From the NCBI RefSeq assembly GCF_010500245.1, contig NZ_JAAGOX010000053.1:62001-126000 (forward strand): a DNA stretch of 64,000 nt. Reading direction: 5' to 3'. The notes under the pieces were generated by a model. That model searched no databases, was not told the origin of the DNA, and worked only from the letters and a program-made list of their open reading frames with translations. Made by a program: the position numbers and the translations under genes. The stretch's first letter is position 1; every line of letters starts with the position of its first letter. Below are positions 38,235 through 47,187 of this stretch, piece after piece. Source of the stretch: Ruegeria sp. PrR005. Lineage in GTDB: Bacteria; Pseudomonadota; Alphaproteobacteria; Rhodobacterales; Rhodobacteraceae.

Positions 38235-40625
38235 ATGAGCACGCCGCAGGACCTTTGCCACCTCAAGACCATCGAACAGCGCATCCTGTGGCTGTCGCAT
38301 TGGATGATCCATCACGCCAATCACATCCGCCCCAAGGTGGACGGGATCAAGATCGGCGGGCATCAGGCCAGCTCGGCCTCGATGGTTTCGATTATGACCG
38401 CGCTCTATTTCAGCACGCTGCGCCCCGAGGACCGGGTGGCCGTGAAACCCCATGCGAGCCCGGTGTTCCATGCCATTCAGTATCTGATGGGCAATCTGGA
38501 TCGCGCGCGGATGGAGAATTTCCGGGGCTATGGCGGGGTGCAATCCTATCCCAGCCGGACCAAGGATGTAGATGACGTCGATTTCTCCACCGGCTCGGTG
38601 GGTTTGGGCGTGGCCGTTACCGCCTTTGCCGCGCTGGTACAGGACTATATCGCCGCCAAGGACTGGGGGCAGGGTGCACCCATGGGCCGGATGGTGGCGC
38701 TGGTGGGCGATGCCGAGCTGGACGAGGGAAATGTTTACGAAACCCTGCAAGAGGGGTGGAAAAACGACCTGCGCAATTGCTGGTGGATCATCGACTATAA
38801 CCGCCAATCGCTGGACGGGATCGTACGCGAGGGGCTGTTCGAGCGGGTCGAGAAAATTTTCGACGCCTTTGGCTGGGACGTTGTTCGGATCAAATACGGC
38901 GCCCTGCAACGGGCCGCGTTTCAGGAGCCGGGCGGAGATGCCCTGCGAGCCTGGATCGACGCCTGCCCGAACCAGCAATATTCGGCGCTGACCTTCATGG
39001 GCGGCGCGGTCTGGCGCAAGCGGCTGATGGAGGATCTGGGCGATCAGGGCGACGTCTCTGCCTTGCTCGACCGGCGCAGCGATGACGAACTGGCCGAGTT
39101 GATGGAAAATCTCGGCGGCAATTGCGTGGTCACCATGGCCGAGACATTCGCCGGCATCGACCATGACCGCCCCACCTGTTTCCTGGCCTATACGGTCAAG
39201 GGCTGGGGCACGCCGATCGCGGGCCACAAGGACAATCATGGCGGGCTGATGAACAAGACCCAGTTCGCCGCGTGGCAGGCCCATATGGGCGTGCCTGAGG
39301 GGCAGGAATGGGAGCCGCTGGCCACCGTTGCCGACCCGGCTGCGCTGCGCGCCTTTCTGGACGGGGTGCCGTTTTTCGCCAAGGGGCGGCGGCGGTTCTC
39401 CGATGCCCGTCTTGCGGTGCCGGGGGTCGAGATTTCGAGCGACCGCGAGATCTCGACCCAGGCGGCCTTTGGCAAGGTGCTGGATGACCTGTCCAAGGGC
39501 GACAGCGAACTGGCGGCGCGCATCGTCACCACCTCGCCCGATGTGACCGGCACCACCAACCTTGGTCCCTGGGTGAACCGGCGCAAGCTGTTTGCGCGCA
39601 AGGATCAGGCCGATGCCTTTATCGAGCACAAGATCCCCTCAACCGCGAAATGGGAATTCACACCCAAGGGCCAGCATATCGAGCTGGGCATCGCCGAGAT
39701 GAACCTGATGCTGCTGTTGGGCGCGGCGGGGCTGAGCCATTCGCTGTTCGGCAAGCGGCTGATCCCGGTGGGCACGGTCTATGACCCCTTTGTGGCGCGC
39801 GGCCTCGATGCGCTGAACTATGCCTGCTATCAGGACGCACGGTTCCTGCTGGTGGGCACGCCCTCGGGCGTGACGCTGGCCCCAGAAGGTGGGGCGCATC
39901 AATCCATCGGCTCACCGCTCATTGGGATGAGCCAGGACGGGCTGGCGGCGTTCGAACCCGCCTTTGCCGACGAGCTGGCGGTGATCATGGAATGGGCCTT
40001 CGACTATCTGCAACGCGATGGTGAGAGGGATCCGGACGAGCGCACCTGGCTGCGCGACGAGACCGGGGGCAGCGTCTATCTCAGGCTCTCGACCAATCCG
40101 ATCGAACAGCCGGGAAAGCGGGTGGATGATGCGTTCCGCCAGGGCGCCATCGATGGCGCTTACTGGCTGCGCAAGCCGGGACCCAATGCCGAGGTGGTGA
40201 TCGCCTATCAGGGCGCGGTGGCGCCCGAGGCGATCCGCGCCGCCGGCCTGCTGGGCGAGGCACGGCGCGATGTCGGCGTGCTGGCGGTGACCTCGGCCGA
40301 CCGGCTGAACGCGGGCTGGACCGCGGCTCAGCGCGCGCGGGCGCGCGGCAATCCTGCGGCGCTGTCGCATATCGAGCGGTTGATGGGTGAGTTGCCACCG
40401 CATTGCCACTTGGTGACGGTGATCGACGGGCATCCGGCTACGCTGGGCTGGCTGGGATCGGTGGCCGGGCACCGGACCATCCCGCTGGGAGTGGAGCATT
40501 TCGGCCAGACTGGCACCATCGGGGATCTCTATCGTCATTTCGGCATCGACGCCGGCGCAATTGTCGAGCGGGTCGAGGGGCTGACCGCCGGTCGCCCGGG
40601 GCAACCGGCGCGGCTGGTCGGATAG
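38235..40625 (+). CDS. mdeB: AceE-type 2-oxoacid dehydrogenase E1 (MdeB-like)
   Basis: Thiamine-diphosphate-dependent homodimeric E1 related to AceE, 796 residues. The ThDP motif runs from GDAELDEGN to WWIIDYN (about 160-190), and a transketolase pyrimidine-binding domain lies around 440-620. The substrate is probably 2-oxobutyrate from methionine gamma-lyase, as proposed for MdeB of Pseudomonas putida. No E2 or E3 gene is nearby, so it must borrow the pyruvate dehydrogenase core. The start at 38235 is chosen for AAGGAGAG upstream; an earlier ATG at 38208 would add nine residues and swallow that site. Confidence 0.88.
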   Translation: MSTPQDLCHLKTIEQRILWLSHWMIHHANHIRPKVDGIKIGGHQASSASMVSIMTALYFSTLRPEDRVAVKPHASPVFHAIQYLMGNLDRARMENFRGYGGVQSYPSRTKDVDDVDFSTGSVGLGVAVTAFAALVQDYIAAKDWGQGAPMGRMVALVGDAELDEGNVYETLQEGWKNDLRNCWWIIDYNRQSLDGIVREGLFERVEKIFDAFGWDVVRIKYGALQRAAFQEPGGDALRAWIDACPNQQYSALTFMGGAVWRKRLMEDLGDQGDVSALLDRRSDDELAELMENLGGNCVVTMAETFAGIDHDRPTCFLAYTVKGWGTPIAGHKDNHGGLMNKTQFAAWQAHMGVPEGQEWEPLATVADPAALRAFLDGVPFFAKGRRRFSDARLAVPGVEISSDREISTQAAFGKVLDDLSKGDSELAARIVTTSPDVTGTTNLGPWVNRRKLFARKDQADAFIEHKIPSTAKWEFTPKGQHIELGIAEMNLMLLLGAAGLSHSLFGKRLIPVGTVYDPFVARGLDALNYACYQDARFLLVGTPSGVTLAPEGGAHQSIGSPLIGMSQDGLAAFEPAFADELAVIMEWAFDYLQRDGERDPDERTWLRDETGGSVYLRLSTNPIEQPGKRVDDAFRQGAIDGAYWLRKPGPNAEVVIAYQGAVAPEAIRAAGLLGEARRDVGVLAVTSADRLNAGWTAAQRARARGNPAALSHIERLMGELPPHCHLVTVIDGHPATLGWLGSVAGHRTIPLGVEHFGQTGTIGDLYRHFGIDAGAIVERVEGLTAGRPGQPARLVG

Positions 40626-40688
40626 GGCTTGCATCCGACTGCGGGAGAGTGGTTAACCTGTTATGTGTTCCGGCGCGGGTCAAGGGGG

Positions 40689-40738
40689 CAGGGATTTAAA
40701 GAAATCCCTGCTCACAGGATTTCACTTGAAATCCTGTG
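40689..40738. repeat. Two tandem perfect hairpins after mdeB
   Basis: CAGGGATTT/AAATCCCTG (40689-40697, 40702-40710; 4-base loop) is followed immediately by CACAGGATTTCA/TGAAATCCTGTG (40713-40724, 40727-40738; 2-base loop). The two stems share a GGATTT/AAATCC core. They lie in the 150-bp gap before the tautomerase-family gene. It may be a bidirectional terminator-like or mobile REP/MITE-like element; no second copy was found in this window. Confidence 0.6.
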
Positions 40739-40775
40739 TCACCGCCCCGCCCATGGTCTGCGTCAGGAGGAGGCT

Positions 40776-41153
40776 ATGCCGCATTTTATCGTCGAGTATT
40801 CCGGCAACCTTGAGGATGCGCTGGACATCGGCGCGCTCTGCGAGCTGATCCGCGCCACGGCGACGGGGATCGACACCTTTCCCATGCCGGGTATCCGGGT
40901 GCGGGCCTTTCGCGCCGATCACTGGGCGATTGCCGATGGCGACCCCAAACACGGGTTCATCGACATTTCGATCCGCCTGCGCGCGGGCCGCGCGCCCGAG
41001 GTGAAACAGGCCGCCGCCGCCGAAGTTTTCGAGGCGGTCCGCGTCTTTCTCTCCCCGGTTATGGCACAGCGCTCGTTGGCCCTGTCGCTGGAAATGCGCG
41101 ATATCGACCCGGATCTGTCGCCCAAGACCGGCTCGATCCGCGATCACCTTTGA
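40776..41153 (+). CDS. 5-carboxymethyl-2-hydroxymuconate isomerase family protein
   Basis: A 125-residue tautomerase-superfamily protein of the CHMI (HpaF) family. It starts with MPHFIVEYS, the Pro1-type beginning of the fold, so after Met removal Pro would be N-terminal and catalytic. Family isomerases act in homoprotocatechuate degradation, but no other pathway gene is near, so the substrate is open. The start at 40776 has CAGGAGGAGG in front. Its 3' end overlaps the convergent VOC gene by 10 bp. Confidence 0.78.
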   Translation: MPHFIVEYSGNLEDALDIGALCELIRATATGIDTFPMPGIRVRAFRADHWAIADGDPKHGFIDISIRLRAGRAPEVKQAAAAEVFEAVRVFLSPVMAQRSLALSLEMRDIDPDLSPKTGSIRDHL

Positions 41154-41605
41154 AGCCAGCGTGACCAGGTGCCGATGCCAAAGTCAGGGTCAGGCGCATC
41201 GGGCAGGGGGCAGAGAAACTCGATGGAATGCCCGTCGGGATCCTTGCAATAGACGGTGAGCGCGGGCATCCAGCCGATAACCACCGGTTCGCGGACAGGC
41301 TCCCCCTCAAAGCCCAGCGGCTCTGCGCCTTTGGCCTTCAGTGCGGCGGGGACGGCGAGAACAGCCTCTTGCCCCAGCCGGAACGCCATATGCAACACCA
41401 TGCGCATCGGAGCGCTGCCCGCTTGCCACAGGCCCAGCATCCCGGTCTGCTGGCCACCAATCCAGAAGAATGCCATGCCGCGCGCCTCTTGCCGATAGGC
41501 AAGCTCCAACCCCAATGTATCGCGGTAAAACTCGACTGCGCGATCAAGGTCGCGCACCGGCAGGTGGGTTTCGTACACAGCGTCGATCTGGGGAAAACTG
41601 GTCAT
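41144..41605 (-). CDS. VOC (glyoxalase/bleomycin resistance) family protein
   Basis: A 153-residue protein with two beta-alpha-beta-beta-beta halves of the vicinal oxygen chelate fold. It opens with ETHLPVRDLDRAVEFYRDTLGLEL, a very typical VOC start with a potential metal-binding His, and ends with VYCKDPDGHSIEFLCP with a further His and Glu. Substrate unknown. The Met at 41605 gives the canonical N-terminus; a frame upstream to 41635 adds ten residues. Confidence 0.85.
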   Translation of the reverse strand: MTSFPQIDAVYETHLPVRDLDRAVEFYRDTLGLELAYRQEARGMAFFWIGGQQTGMLGLWQAGSAPMRMVLHMAFRLGQEAVLAVPAALKAKGAEPLGFEGEPVREPVVIGWMPALTVYCKDPDGHSIEFLCPLPDAPDPDFGIGTWSRWLQR

Positions 41606-41729
41606 GTCTCTTTCTCGATTTGGGGTCATCGTCACCAGCCTGCGGGCTCAACCCCGTTTGAGGTCAAGCACTTATTCGATTGCAGAGATTGTCCTAGCCC
41701 CGCTGCCCGATCCGCTGTAATTGCCGGGG

Positions 41730-42842
41730 ATGGACAAGACGCAAAACTATGACATTTTCCTGATCGCACCGCCGGGCTTGGAGCAGCCGTTGGCCGAAGA
41801 GGCAGCCGCCTGCGGCTTTGCGGAACCGCGCGTCGTACCGGGCGGGGTCGAGACGCGCGGTCCCTGGTCCGAGGTCATGCGCGCCAATCTGGTATTGCGT
41901 GGCGCGGGCAGGGTTCTGGTGCGGATCGGCGGCTTTCCGGCAGTGCATCTGGCACAACTCGACAAGCGGGCACGCAAGTTCGCCTGGGGTGATTTCCTGC
42001 GCCCAGATGTGCCCATTCGGGTCGAGGCGGTCAGCCGCAAGTCCAAGATCTATCACGCGGGTGCCGCCAAACAGCGGATCGAACGCGCCATCACAGAAGA
42101 GCTGGGAGCCCCAATCGCGGATGAGGCCGATATTCGCCTGATGCTGCGGATCGAGCGCGATTTCTGCACATTCTCGATCGACACTTCGGGCGAGGCGCTG
42201 CACAAGCGCGGTCACAAGGAAGCAGTGGGCAAGGCGCCCATGCGCGAGACCATGGCGTCGCTGTTTCTGCGCCAATGCGGGTTCGACGGGATCGAACCGG
42301 TGCTCGACCCGATGTGCGGGTCCGGCTCCTTTGTGATCGAGGCGGCGGAATGGGCGGCGGGGCTGTCGCCGGGCCGGTCACGCAGCTTTGCCTTTGAACA
42401 ACTGGCGGGGTTCGATGCCGCCCAATGGCAGGCGATGCGCGTAGGCGAGAGCGGCAAGCCCGAAAGCCGCTATTGCGGCTCGGACCGCAACGCGGGGGCA
42501 ATCGAGGCAAGCGGCGCCAATGCGGCCCGCGCAGGCGTGGCGGAATTCTGTGATTTTCACCAGCGCCCGGTCAGCGATATCCGCCCGCCCGAGGGGCGGC
42601 CGGGTCTGGTCATCGTCAACCCACCCTATGGTGCGCGGATCGGCGATCAGGCGCGGCTGCGATCGCTTTACGGCAGTTTGGGCAAGGTTCTGATGGAACG
42701 CTTTTCGGGCTGGCGCGTGGGATTGATCACGTCAGAGATGAGCCTTGCCCGTTCCACCCGGCTGCCGTTCAAAGCACCCGGTCCCGTGGTAGATCACGGC
42801 GGTATCAAGGTCCGGCTGTACCAGACCCCCGCTCTGCGCTGA
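41730..42842 (+). CDS. THUMP-domain RNA methyltransferase (RlmL N-terminal-like)
   Basis: Class I SAM-dependent RNA methyltransferase, probably making m2G in 23S rRNA, like the N-terminal half of RlmKL/YcbY or the YpsC family. A THUMP RNA-binding domain covers about 45-155. The methyltransferase domain has LDPMCGSGSFVIEA (motif I) and the N6/N2-type catalytic motif NPPYG (motif IV). 370 residues. The ATG at 41730 is preferred over a TTG at 41721. It converges on hemA with 3 bp between stops. Confidence 0.88.
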   Translation: MDKTQNYDIFLIAPPGLEQPLAEEAAACGFAEPRVVPGGVETRGPWSEVMRANLVLRGAGRVLVRIGGFPAVHLAQLDKRARKFAWGDFLRPDVPIRVEAVSRKSKIYHAGAAKQRIERAITEELGAPIADEADIRLMLRIERDFCTFSIDTSGEALHKRGHKEAVGKAPMRETMASLFLRQCGFDGIEPVLDPMCGSGSFVIEAAEWAAGLSPGRSRSFAFEQLAGFDAAQWQAMRVGESGKPESRYCGSDRNAGAIEASGANAARAGVAEFCDFHQRPVSDIRPPEGRPGLVIVNPPYGARIGDQARLRSLYGSLGKVLMERFSGWRVGLITSEMSLARSTRLPFKAPGPVVDHGGIKVRLYQTPALR

Positions 42843-42845
42843 TCT

Positions 42846-44069
42846 CTATTGCGCTGCCATCGGTACCCGCGCCATCTGGCACCGCTGCCACAGCGTGGAC
42901 AGCGCCTGAACCAGGTGCGCGACGTCGGCGTCGCTGTGGACCGGTGACGGGGTGATACGCAGCCGCTCGGTTCCTTTGGGCACTGTGGGGTAGTTGATAG
43001 GCTGGATATAGATACCGAACTCTTCCAGCAGCATATCCGAGATGAACTTGCATTTGATCGGATCGCCCACCATCACCGGGATGATATGGCTGGGATTCGG
43101 CAGATGCGGAATGCCCGCCGCGTCCAGCCGCGCCCGCACTTCGGCCACCCGCGCCTGCTGCGTCGCACGTTCGACCTGCGACGCTTTCAGATGCCGGATC
43201 GAGGCAGCAGCCCCCGCCGCCACCGCCGGAGGCAGCGCGGTGGTAAAGATGAAGCCGCTGGCAAAGCTGCGCACAAAATCGCAGAGCGCCGCCGAGGCGG
43301 CGATATAGCCTCCGACCACGCCAAACGCCTTACCCAGCGTGCCTTCGATCACCGTCAGCCGGTCCATCAACCCTTCGCGTTCGGCAATGCCGCCGCCGCG
43401 CGGACCATAGAGACCAACCGCATGAACCTCATCCAGATAGGTCATCGCATCGTATTTGTCCGCCAGATCGCAGATCGCGCGGATCGGCGCGATATCGCCA
43501 TCCATCGAGTAGACCGACTCAAAGGCGATCATCTTCGGGGCCATCGGATCGGCCGCCGCCAGTTTCGCCTCTAGATCGGCCAGATCGTTATGCTTCCAGA
43601 TCACCCGCTCGGCGCGCGAATGGCGGATACCTTCGATCATCGAGGCATGGTTGAGTGCATCGGAAAACACGATCATGCCTGGGATTTTCGAAGCGAGGGT
43701 ACCGAGGGCCGCCCAGTTCGACACATATCCGGATGTGAACACCAGCGCTGCTTCCTTGCCATGCAAATCGGCAAGTTCCTCTTCAAGCAGCACATGGTCG
43801 TGAGTGGTGCCGGATATGTTCCGAGTGCCCCCGGCCCCCGCTCCGCAGCGGTCCAGCGCGTCATGCATCGCGCCCAGAACCGCAGGGTGTTGGCCCATTC
43901 CCAAGTAATCGTTAGAGCACCAGATGCGCACTTCCCGCCGGGTCTCTCCATCGGTCTGCTGCGCGGCTGGAAAATTGCCCTTCCGCCGCTCGAGATCAAT
44001 GAAAACACGGTAATTGCCCTCGTCTTTCAGCTTCGCAAGGCTGTCGCGAAAGAATTGCTCGTACTCCAT
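42846..44069 (-). CDS. hemA: 5-aminolevulinate synthase
   Basis: ALA synthase, condensing glycine with succinyl-CoA in the first step of alphaproteobacterial tetrapyrrole synthesis. 407 residues. Glycine-loop motif CSNDYLGMG (about 51-59), the [12 protein letters not shown] block with the PLP-binding Asp, and the Lys of [10 protein letters not shown] (about 243-252) are present. The start MEYEQFF is a classic HemA N-terminus. Upstream on the shared promoter lies an FNR/DNR-like box and a divergent CRP/FNR gene, so oxygen or NO control is likely, as shown for hemA in Rhodobacter. Confidence 0.96.
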   Translation of the reverse strand: MEYEQFFRDSLAKLKDEGNYRVFIDLERRKGNFPAAQQTDGETRREVRIWCSNDYLGMGQHPAVLGAMHDALDRCGAGAGGTRNISGTTHDHVLLEEELADLHGKEAALVFTSGYVSNWAALGTLASKIPGMIVFSDALNHASMIEGIRHSRAERVIWKHNDLADLEAKLAAADPMAPKMIAFESVYSMDGDIAPIRAICDLADKYDAMTYLDEVHAVGLYGPRGGGIAEREGLMDRLTVIEGTLGKAFGVVGGYIAASAALCDFVRSFASGFIFTTALPPAVAAGAAASIRHLKASQVERATQQARVAEVRARLDAAGIPHLPNPSHIIPVMVGDPIKCKFISDMLLEEFGIYIQPINYPTVPKGTERLRITPSPVHSDADVAHLVQALSTLWQRCQMARVPMAAQ

Positions 44070-44130
44070 GGTGTGCGCTCCCGGTGTCTTGGCTTTGCTC
44101 TGACGTTAGGAAACTGCCGGGCCGGGCGAC

Positions 44131-44144
44131 ATGACTATGGTCAA
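44131..44144. promoter_or_regulatory. FNR/DNR-type box between hemA and the CRP/FNR regulator
   Basis: ATGAC-TATG-GTCAA matches the FNR/DNR dyad pattern TTGAY-N4-RTCAA with one mismatch. It lies 62 bp upstream of the hemA ATG and about 87-107 bp before the divergent regulator gene. The position suits activation of hemA. Confidence 0.55.
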
Positions 44145-44251
44145 GTGGACATCGGGATTGACGGGGGGGATCAGAAAAGGCAGATGCACCGGCGCGGCAT
44201 TTGCCCTAGGCTGAGGCCTAAGAACAAGACATGGGGACAGGAGACGCCGGC

Positions 44252-44956
44252 GTGGCGCATGAACGGCAAAAATCAATCGCCAGAAATTCGCTGTTGATCC
44301 GGTCCTTGCCCGATCATCATGTCGATATCCTGTTGGGCCAGGCGGTCTGGCGCAGCTATGAGCGTGGTGAGACCCTGTTCCTGCAAGAGGAAAAGGCCCA
44401 AGCGATCCATGTCGTGATCGATGGCTGGGTCAAGCTGTTCCGGATGACGCCCACCGGTGCCGAGGCGGTGGTGAGCGTGTTCACACGCGGCGAAAGTTTT
44501 GGCGAGGCCGTTGCGCTCAAGAACATGCCTTATCCGGTTTCGGCCGAGGCGGTCACCACATGCGAGGTGATGCATATCCCCAGTTCGGTGTTTTTGTCCC
44601 TGATGCGGCGTGATCCCGAAATCTGCATTTCAATTCTCGCCTCGACCTTTGGCCATCTGCATTCTCTGGTGGCGCAGCTCGAGCAACTCAAGGCGCAGAC
44701 CGGCGCGCAGCGGGTGGCCGAGTTCCTGCTGAACCTGAGCGACTGTAGCGATGGCGCCTGCGAGGTGACGTTGCCTTATGACAAGATGCTGATCGCCGGT
44801 CGTTTGGGTATGAAGCCTGAAAGCCTCAGCCGCGCCTTTGCCCGGCTCAAGGATGCCGGGGTTACGGTGAAACGCAACCACGCCGAGATCTCGGACATCG
44901 CGCAATTGCGCGACTATGCCGAAAGCGATCCGGCAGAAAGCTGGAGCAAGGGATGA
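44252..44956 (+). CDS. CRP/FNR-family regulator, DNR-like
   Basis: A CRP/FNR transcription factor: N-terminal cyclic-nucleotide-binding-like beta-roll (about 20-125), dimerisation helix, and C-terminal winged helix (LIAGRLGMKPESLSRAFARLK, recognition helix with ESLSR). It lacks the N-terminal cysteine cluster of FNR, so it is more likely a heme- or redox-responsive DNR/NnrR-like protein than an iron-sulfur oxygen sensor. A GTG at 44252 has AGGAG eight bases upstream; an in-frame ATG at 44231 has no ribosome site. It overlaps DUF4202 by 4 bp and is divergent from hemA. Confidence 0.87.
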   Translation: MAHERQKSIARNSLLIRSLPDHHVDILLGQAVWRSYERGETLFLQEEKAQAIHVVIDGWVKLFRMTPTGAEAVVSVFTRGESFGEAVALKNMPYPVSAEAVTTCEVMHIPSSVFLSLMRRDPEICISILASTFGHLHSLVAQLEQLKAQTGAQRVAEFLLNLSDCSDGACEVTLPYDKMLIAGRLGMKPESLSRAFARLKDAGVTVKRNHAEISDIAQLRDYAESDPAESWSKG

Positions 44957-45513
44957 CAGACCGACTGCAAACGGTTCTTGCGGCCATCGACGCCGCCAAC
45001 AGCGCCGATCCGCGTATGGACGAGGGCCGTCCCGAGGCGCTTCTTTATGGCGAGCGGATGAGCGCGGAGCTGGACCGTCTTTTTCCCGACGCGTCCGAAC
45101 CGCTGCGCATCGCCGCGCGCGGGCAGCATGTGGAACGCTGGAAGCTGGCCCGCTCGACATATCCCGAAGGCCGTGCAGGGTATCTGGCGTGGCGGCGGGC
45201 GCAGGCGGTGCATCATGCCGAGGTGGTCTCGTCCCTGATGCAGGACGCGGGATACGATCCCGATGAAATCGAGGTTGCGGGGCGAATGCTGCGCAAGGAG
45301 GGCATCAAGCGCGACCCGCAGGTTCAGGCGCTTGAGGATGTGATCTGTTTCGTCTTTCTCAAATGGTACTTCGGCCCCTTTGCCGCGAAACACAGCCCCG
45401 AGAAAGTGCTGGATATCGTGGTCAAGACCGCGCGCAAGATGTCCGCTGATGCGCGCGCACGGGTCTTGCAGGAATTCGATCTGCCCGCCGAACTGGCCGC
45501 CGCTTTCCAGTAA
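44953..45513 (+). CDS. DUF4202 family protein
   Basis: A 186-residue protein of the DUF4202 family, recognised by HVERWKLARSTYPEGRAGYLAWR (about 57-79, His-rich in the family) and VICFVFLKWYFGPFAAKH. It is mostly helical and presumably cytoplasmic. Its biochemical function is not known; the family is often found beside nitrogen-oxide or tetrapyrrole regulators. The 4-bp overlap with the CRP/FNR gene indicates a two-gene operon. Its stop abuts that of the convergent caspase-like gene. Confidence 0.8.
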   Translation: MTDRLQTVLAAIDAANSADPRMDEGRPEALLYGERMSAELDRLFPDASEPLRIAARGQHVERWKLARSTYPEGRAGYLAWRRAQAVHHAEVVSSLMQDAGYDPDEIEVAGRMLRKEGIKRDPQVQALEDVICFVFLKWYFGPFAAKHSPEKVLDIVVKTARKMSADARARVLQEFDLPAELAAAFQ

Positions 45514-46995
45514 TCACCCTTCAAGCCCATAGGCCCGGCGCAACCCACGTTTTGTGCCCGGCCCAAACTGGCCGTCGATTGTTCCCTGATAGAGATCGAA
45601 ACGCCGCAGCTCTGCTTGCAGTTCGCGCCGGGTTTCGGGTTTCAATGAATCAGGATGTTCCGTCAGAACCTTGAGCACTTCGGCATTACCGACCCTGAGC
45701 GCCTGATACAGGTACTGCGCCGCTTCGCGGGGGCCTTTGCCCTCGATCAGACCATCGTCGATCAGGGCGGCGAAATTGTACATCGCCTGCGGGTGCCGCA
45801 GGTCTGCGGCGCGTTCAAAATGCTCAAGCGCACGTTTCGGGTCACGGGGCAGGCCCAGCATGCCGTGATAGTAGAAAAAGCCAAGATCATTGATGGCGTC
45901 CGGAAAGTCCTGACCCGCGGATTGCCTGTACAAATCCAGCGCGCGGGTTTGATCTTGGGGCACGCCACGTCCGGTCTCATACTGGATGGCCAGTTCGTAT
46001 TGTGCCTCTGCCGATCCCGCGTCTGCGGCTTGCGCCAGCAGCCGGGCGGCCTCGACCGGGTCGAACCGGTCTGCGTTCGGATTTAGATGCATGAACGCCA
46101 GACCCAAGAGCGACCGGGTGTCCCCCTCGGCGGCGAGTTGCCGGAACTGAGCCTCGTCATCGGGTCGCAGCGCGGACCAGGCCAGTTGTTCCCGGTCTGT
46201 TGCACTGGTTTCCGGCGCACCGCCAGCGAGGAAAAATGGAATGCCCGACAGAGAGCCATAAGTGTGAGGCTCTTGCATGTTGTTGGTCAGGCGAAGCACC
46301 TCGTCCCGTACCTGCCGGAACATCAGTGAGATTTCGAGCCCCGGCTTGTCAATCTTGTCCATCAGGGCCAGCGCAAACGGGCTGTTCTCTCCGGCGCCGT
46401 CCAATGCCACCTTGCCATCCTTTGCGGCAAAGGCGACCAGGGTGCCGCGTTCGGGCGAAGGCTCGGCCAGGCCCTGGCCGATGCCACGGGCGACCGTATC
46501 GTTCTGGCCGCCTGTGGTCGTGCCCGCCGGTGCCAGACTGTCACCGAATGGATTGTCCCGGCAACTGTCCAGGATGACGATGCGCATCTTGCGCGCGCGG
46601 TCCACGGTGTTCAGGAAATCCTTGAGCGACACGGATTGGTTCTGGATGTCCTGATTGCTGGCGACCCGGGCGTCGGCGGCAATCAGAAAGTTCTCTCCCT
46701 GTACCTCGACACCGTGACCGGCGAAGTAGATCAGGGCGAGGTCGGCCGTCTCGGCCCGGAACGAGAAGCGATCCAGTTCTTTCTGGATCGTGGCCCTGTC
46801 GGGATCGGTCAATTGTGAAACCTCAAAGCCGATCCGCTCCAGAGTCCGGGCGATTGCACGCGCATCGTTGACAGTGTTCTTCAACGGAGGAATCGCCTCG
46901 TACGCGGATATGCCAATGACCAGCGCGACCCTCTCGGCGGACAGGGCCGGGCGGGCGAGAAGTAAAGCAAGAACAACAAAAAAGAGACGAAGCAT
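45514..46995 (-). CDS. Secreted caspase-like (C14) protein with Sel1 repeats
   Basis: A 493-residue exported protein. The signal peptide is residues 1-19 (LRLFFVVLALLLARPALSA). A metacaspase/C14 domain follows (about 20-240) with catalytic His in YFAGHGVEV (about 95-103) and Cys in ILDSCRDNPF (about 141-150). Next come several Sel1/TPR-like repeats (about 290-430) and a C-terminal peptidoglycan-binding-like segment (YQGTIDGQFGPGTKRGLR). The architecture suggests envelope-associated proteolysis or signalling. The Met at 46995 is chosen because it begins the signal peptide; an upstream frame from 47106 has no such feature. No regulatory partner is apparent. Confidence 0.85.
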   Translation of the reverse strand: MLRLFFVVLALLLARPALSAERVALVIGISAYEAIPPLKNTVNDARAIARTLERIGFEVSQLTDPDRATIQKELDRFSFRAETADLALIYFAGHGVEVQGENFLIAADARVASNQDIQNQSVSLKDFLNTVDRARKMRIVILDSCRDNPFGDSLAPAGTTTGGQNDTVARGIGQGLAEPSPERGTLVAFAAKDGKVALDGAGENSPFALALMDKIDKPGLEISLMFRQVRDEVLRLTNNMQEPHTYGSLSGIPFFLAGGAPETSATDREQLAWSALRPDDEAQFRQLAAEGDTRSLLGLAFMHLNPNADRFDPVEAARLLAQAADAGSAEAQYELAIQYETGRGVPQDQTRALDLYRQSAGQDFPDAINDLGFFYYHGMLGLPRDPKRALEHFERAADLRHPQAMYNFAALIDDGLIEGKGPREAAQYLYQALRVGNAEVLKVLTEHPDSLKPETRRELQAELRRFDLYQGTIDGQFGPGTKRGLRRAYGLEG

Positions 46996-47187
46996 GGCAA
47001 TCCTGTCCGGGGCCCGACAGTTGGTACGATCAGAGTAAGCACTATGACCGGTAGCGGTCCAGATATTCCGGCGATCAATCCGGTTGTGATCCGTTTGCCC
47101 GGACACTGAACCGGGTGTATGGTCGCGGCATTGATATGACTTCTTTCGCTGAAACCCTTGGTTACCAAATATGGTAAGGAAACTGTG

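Noticed and set aside
37875-39629. A 584-codon open frame antisense to mdeA/mdeB
   Set aside because: It spans the ends of two genuine genes and their gap, has no domain, and reads as a codon-bias shadow.
44157-44175. TTGAC...ATCAG as a second FNR box before the CRP/FNR gene
   Set aside because: The spacing between half-sites is 7 instead of 4.
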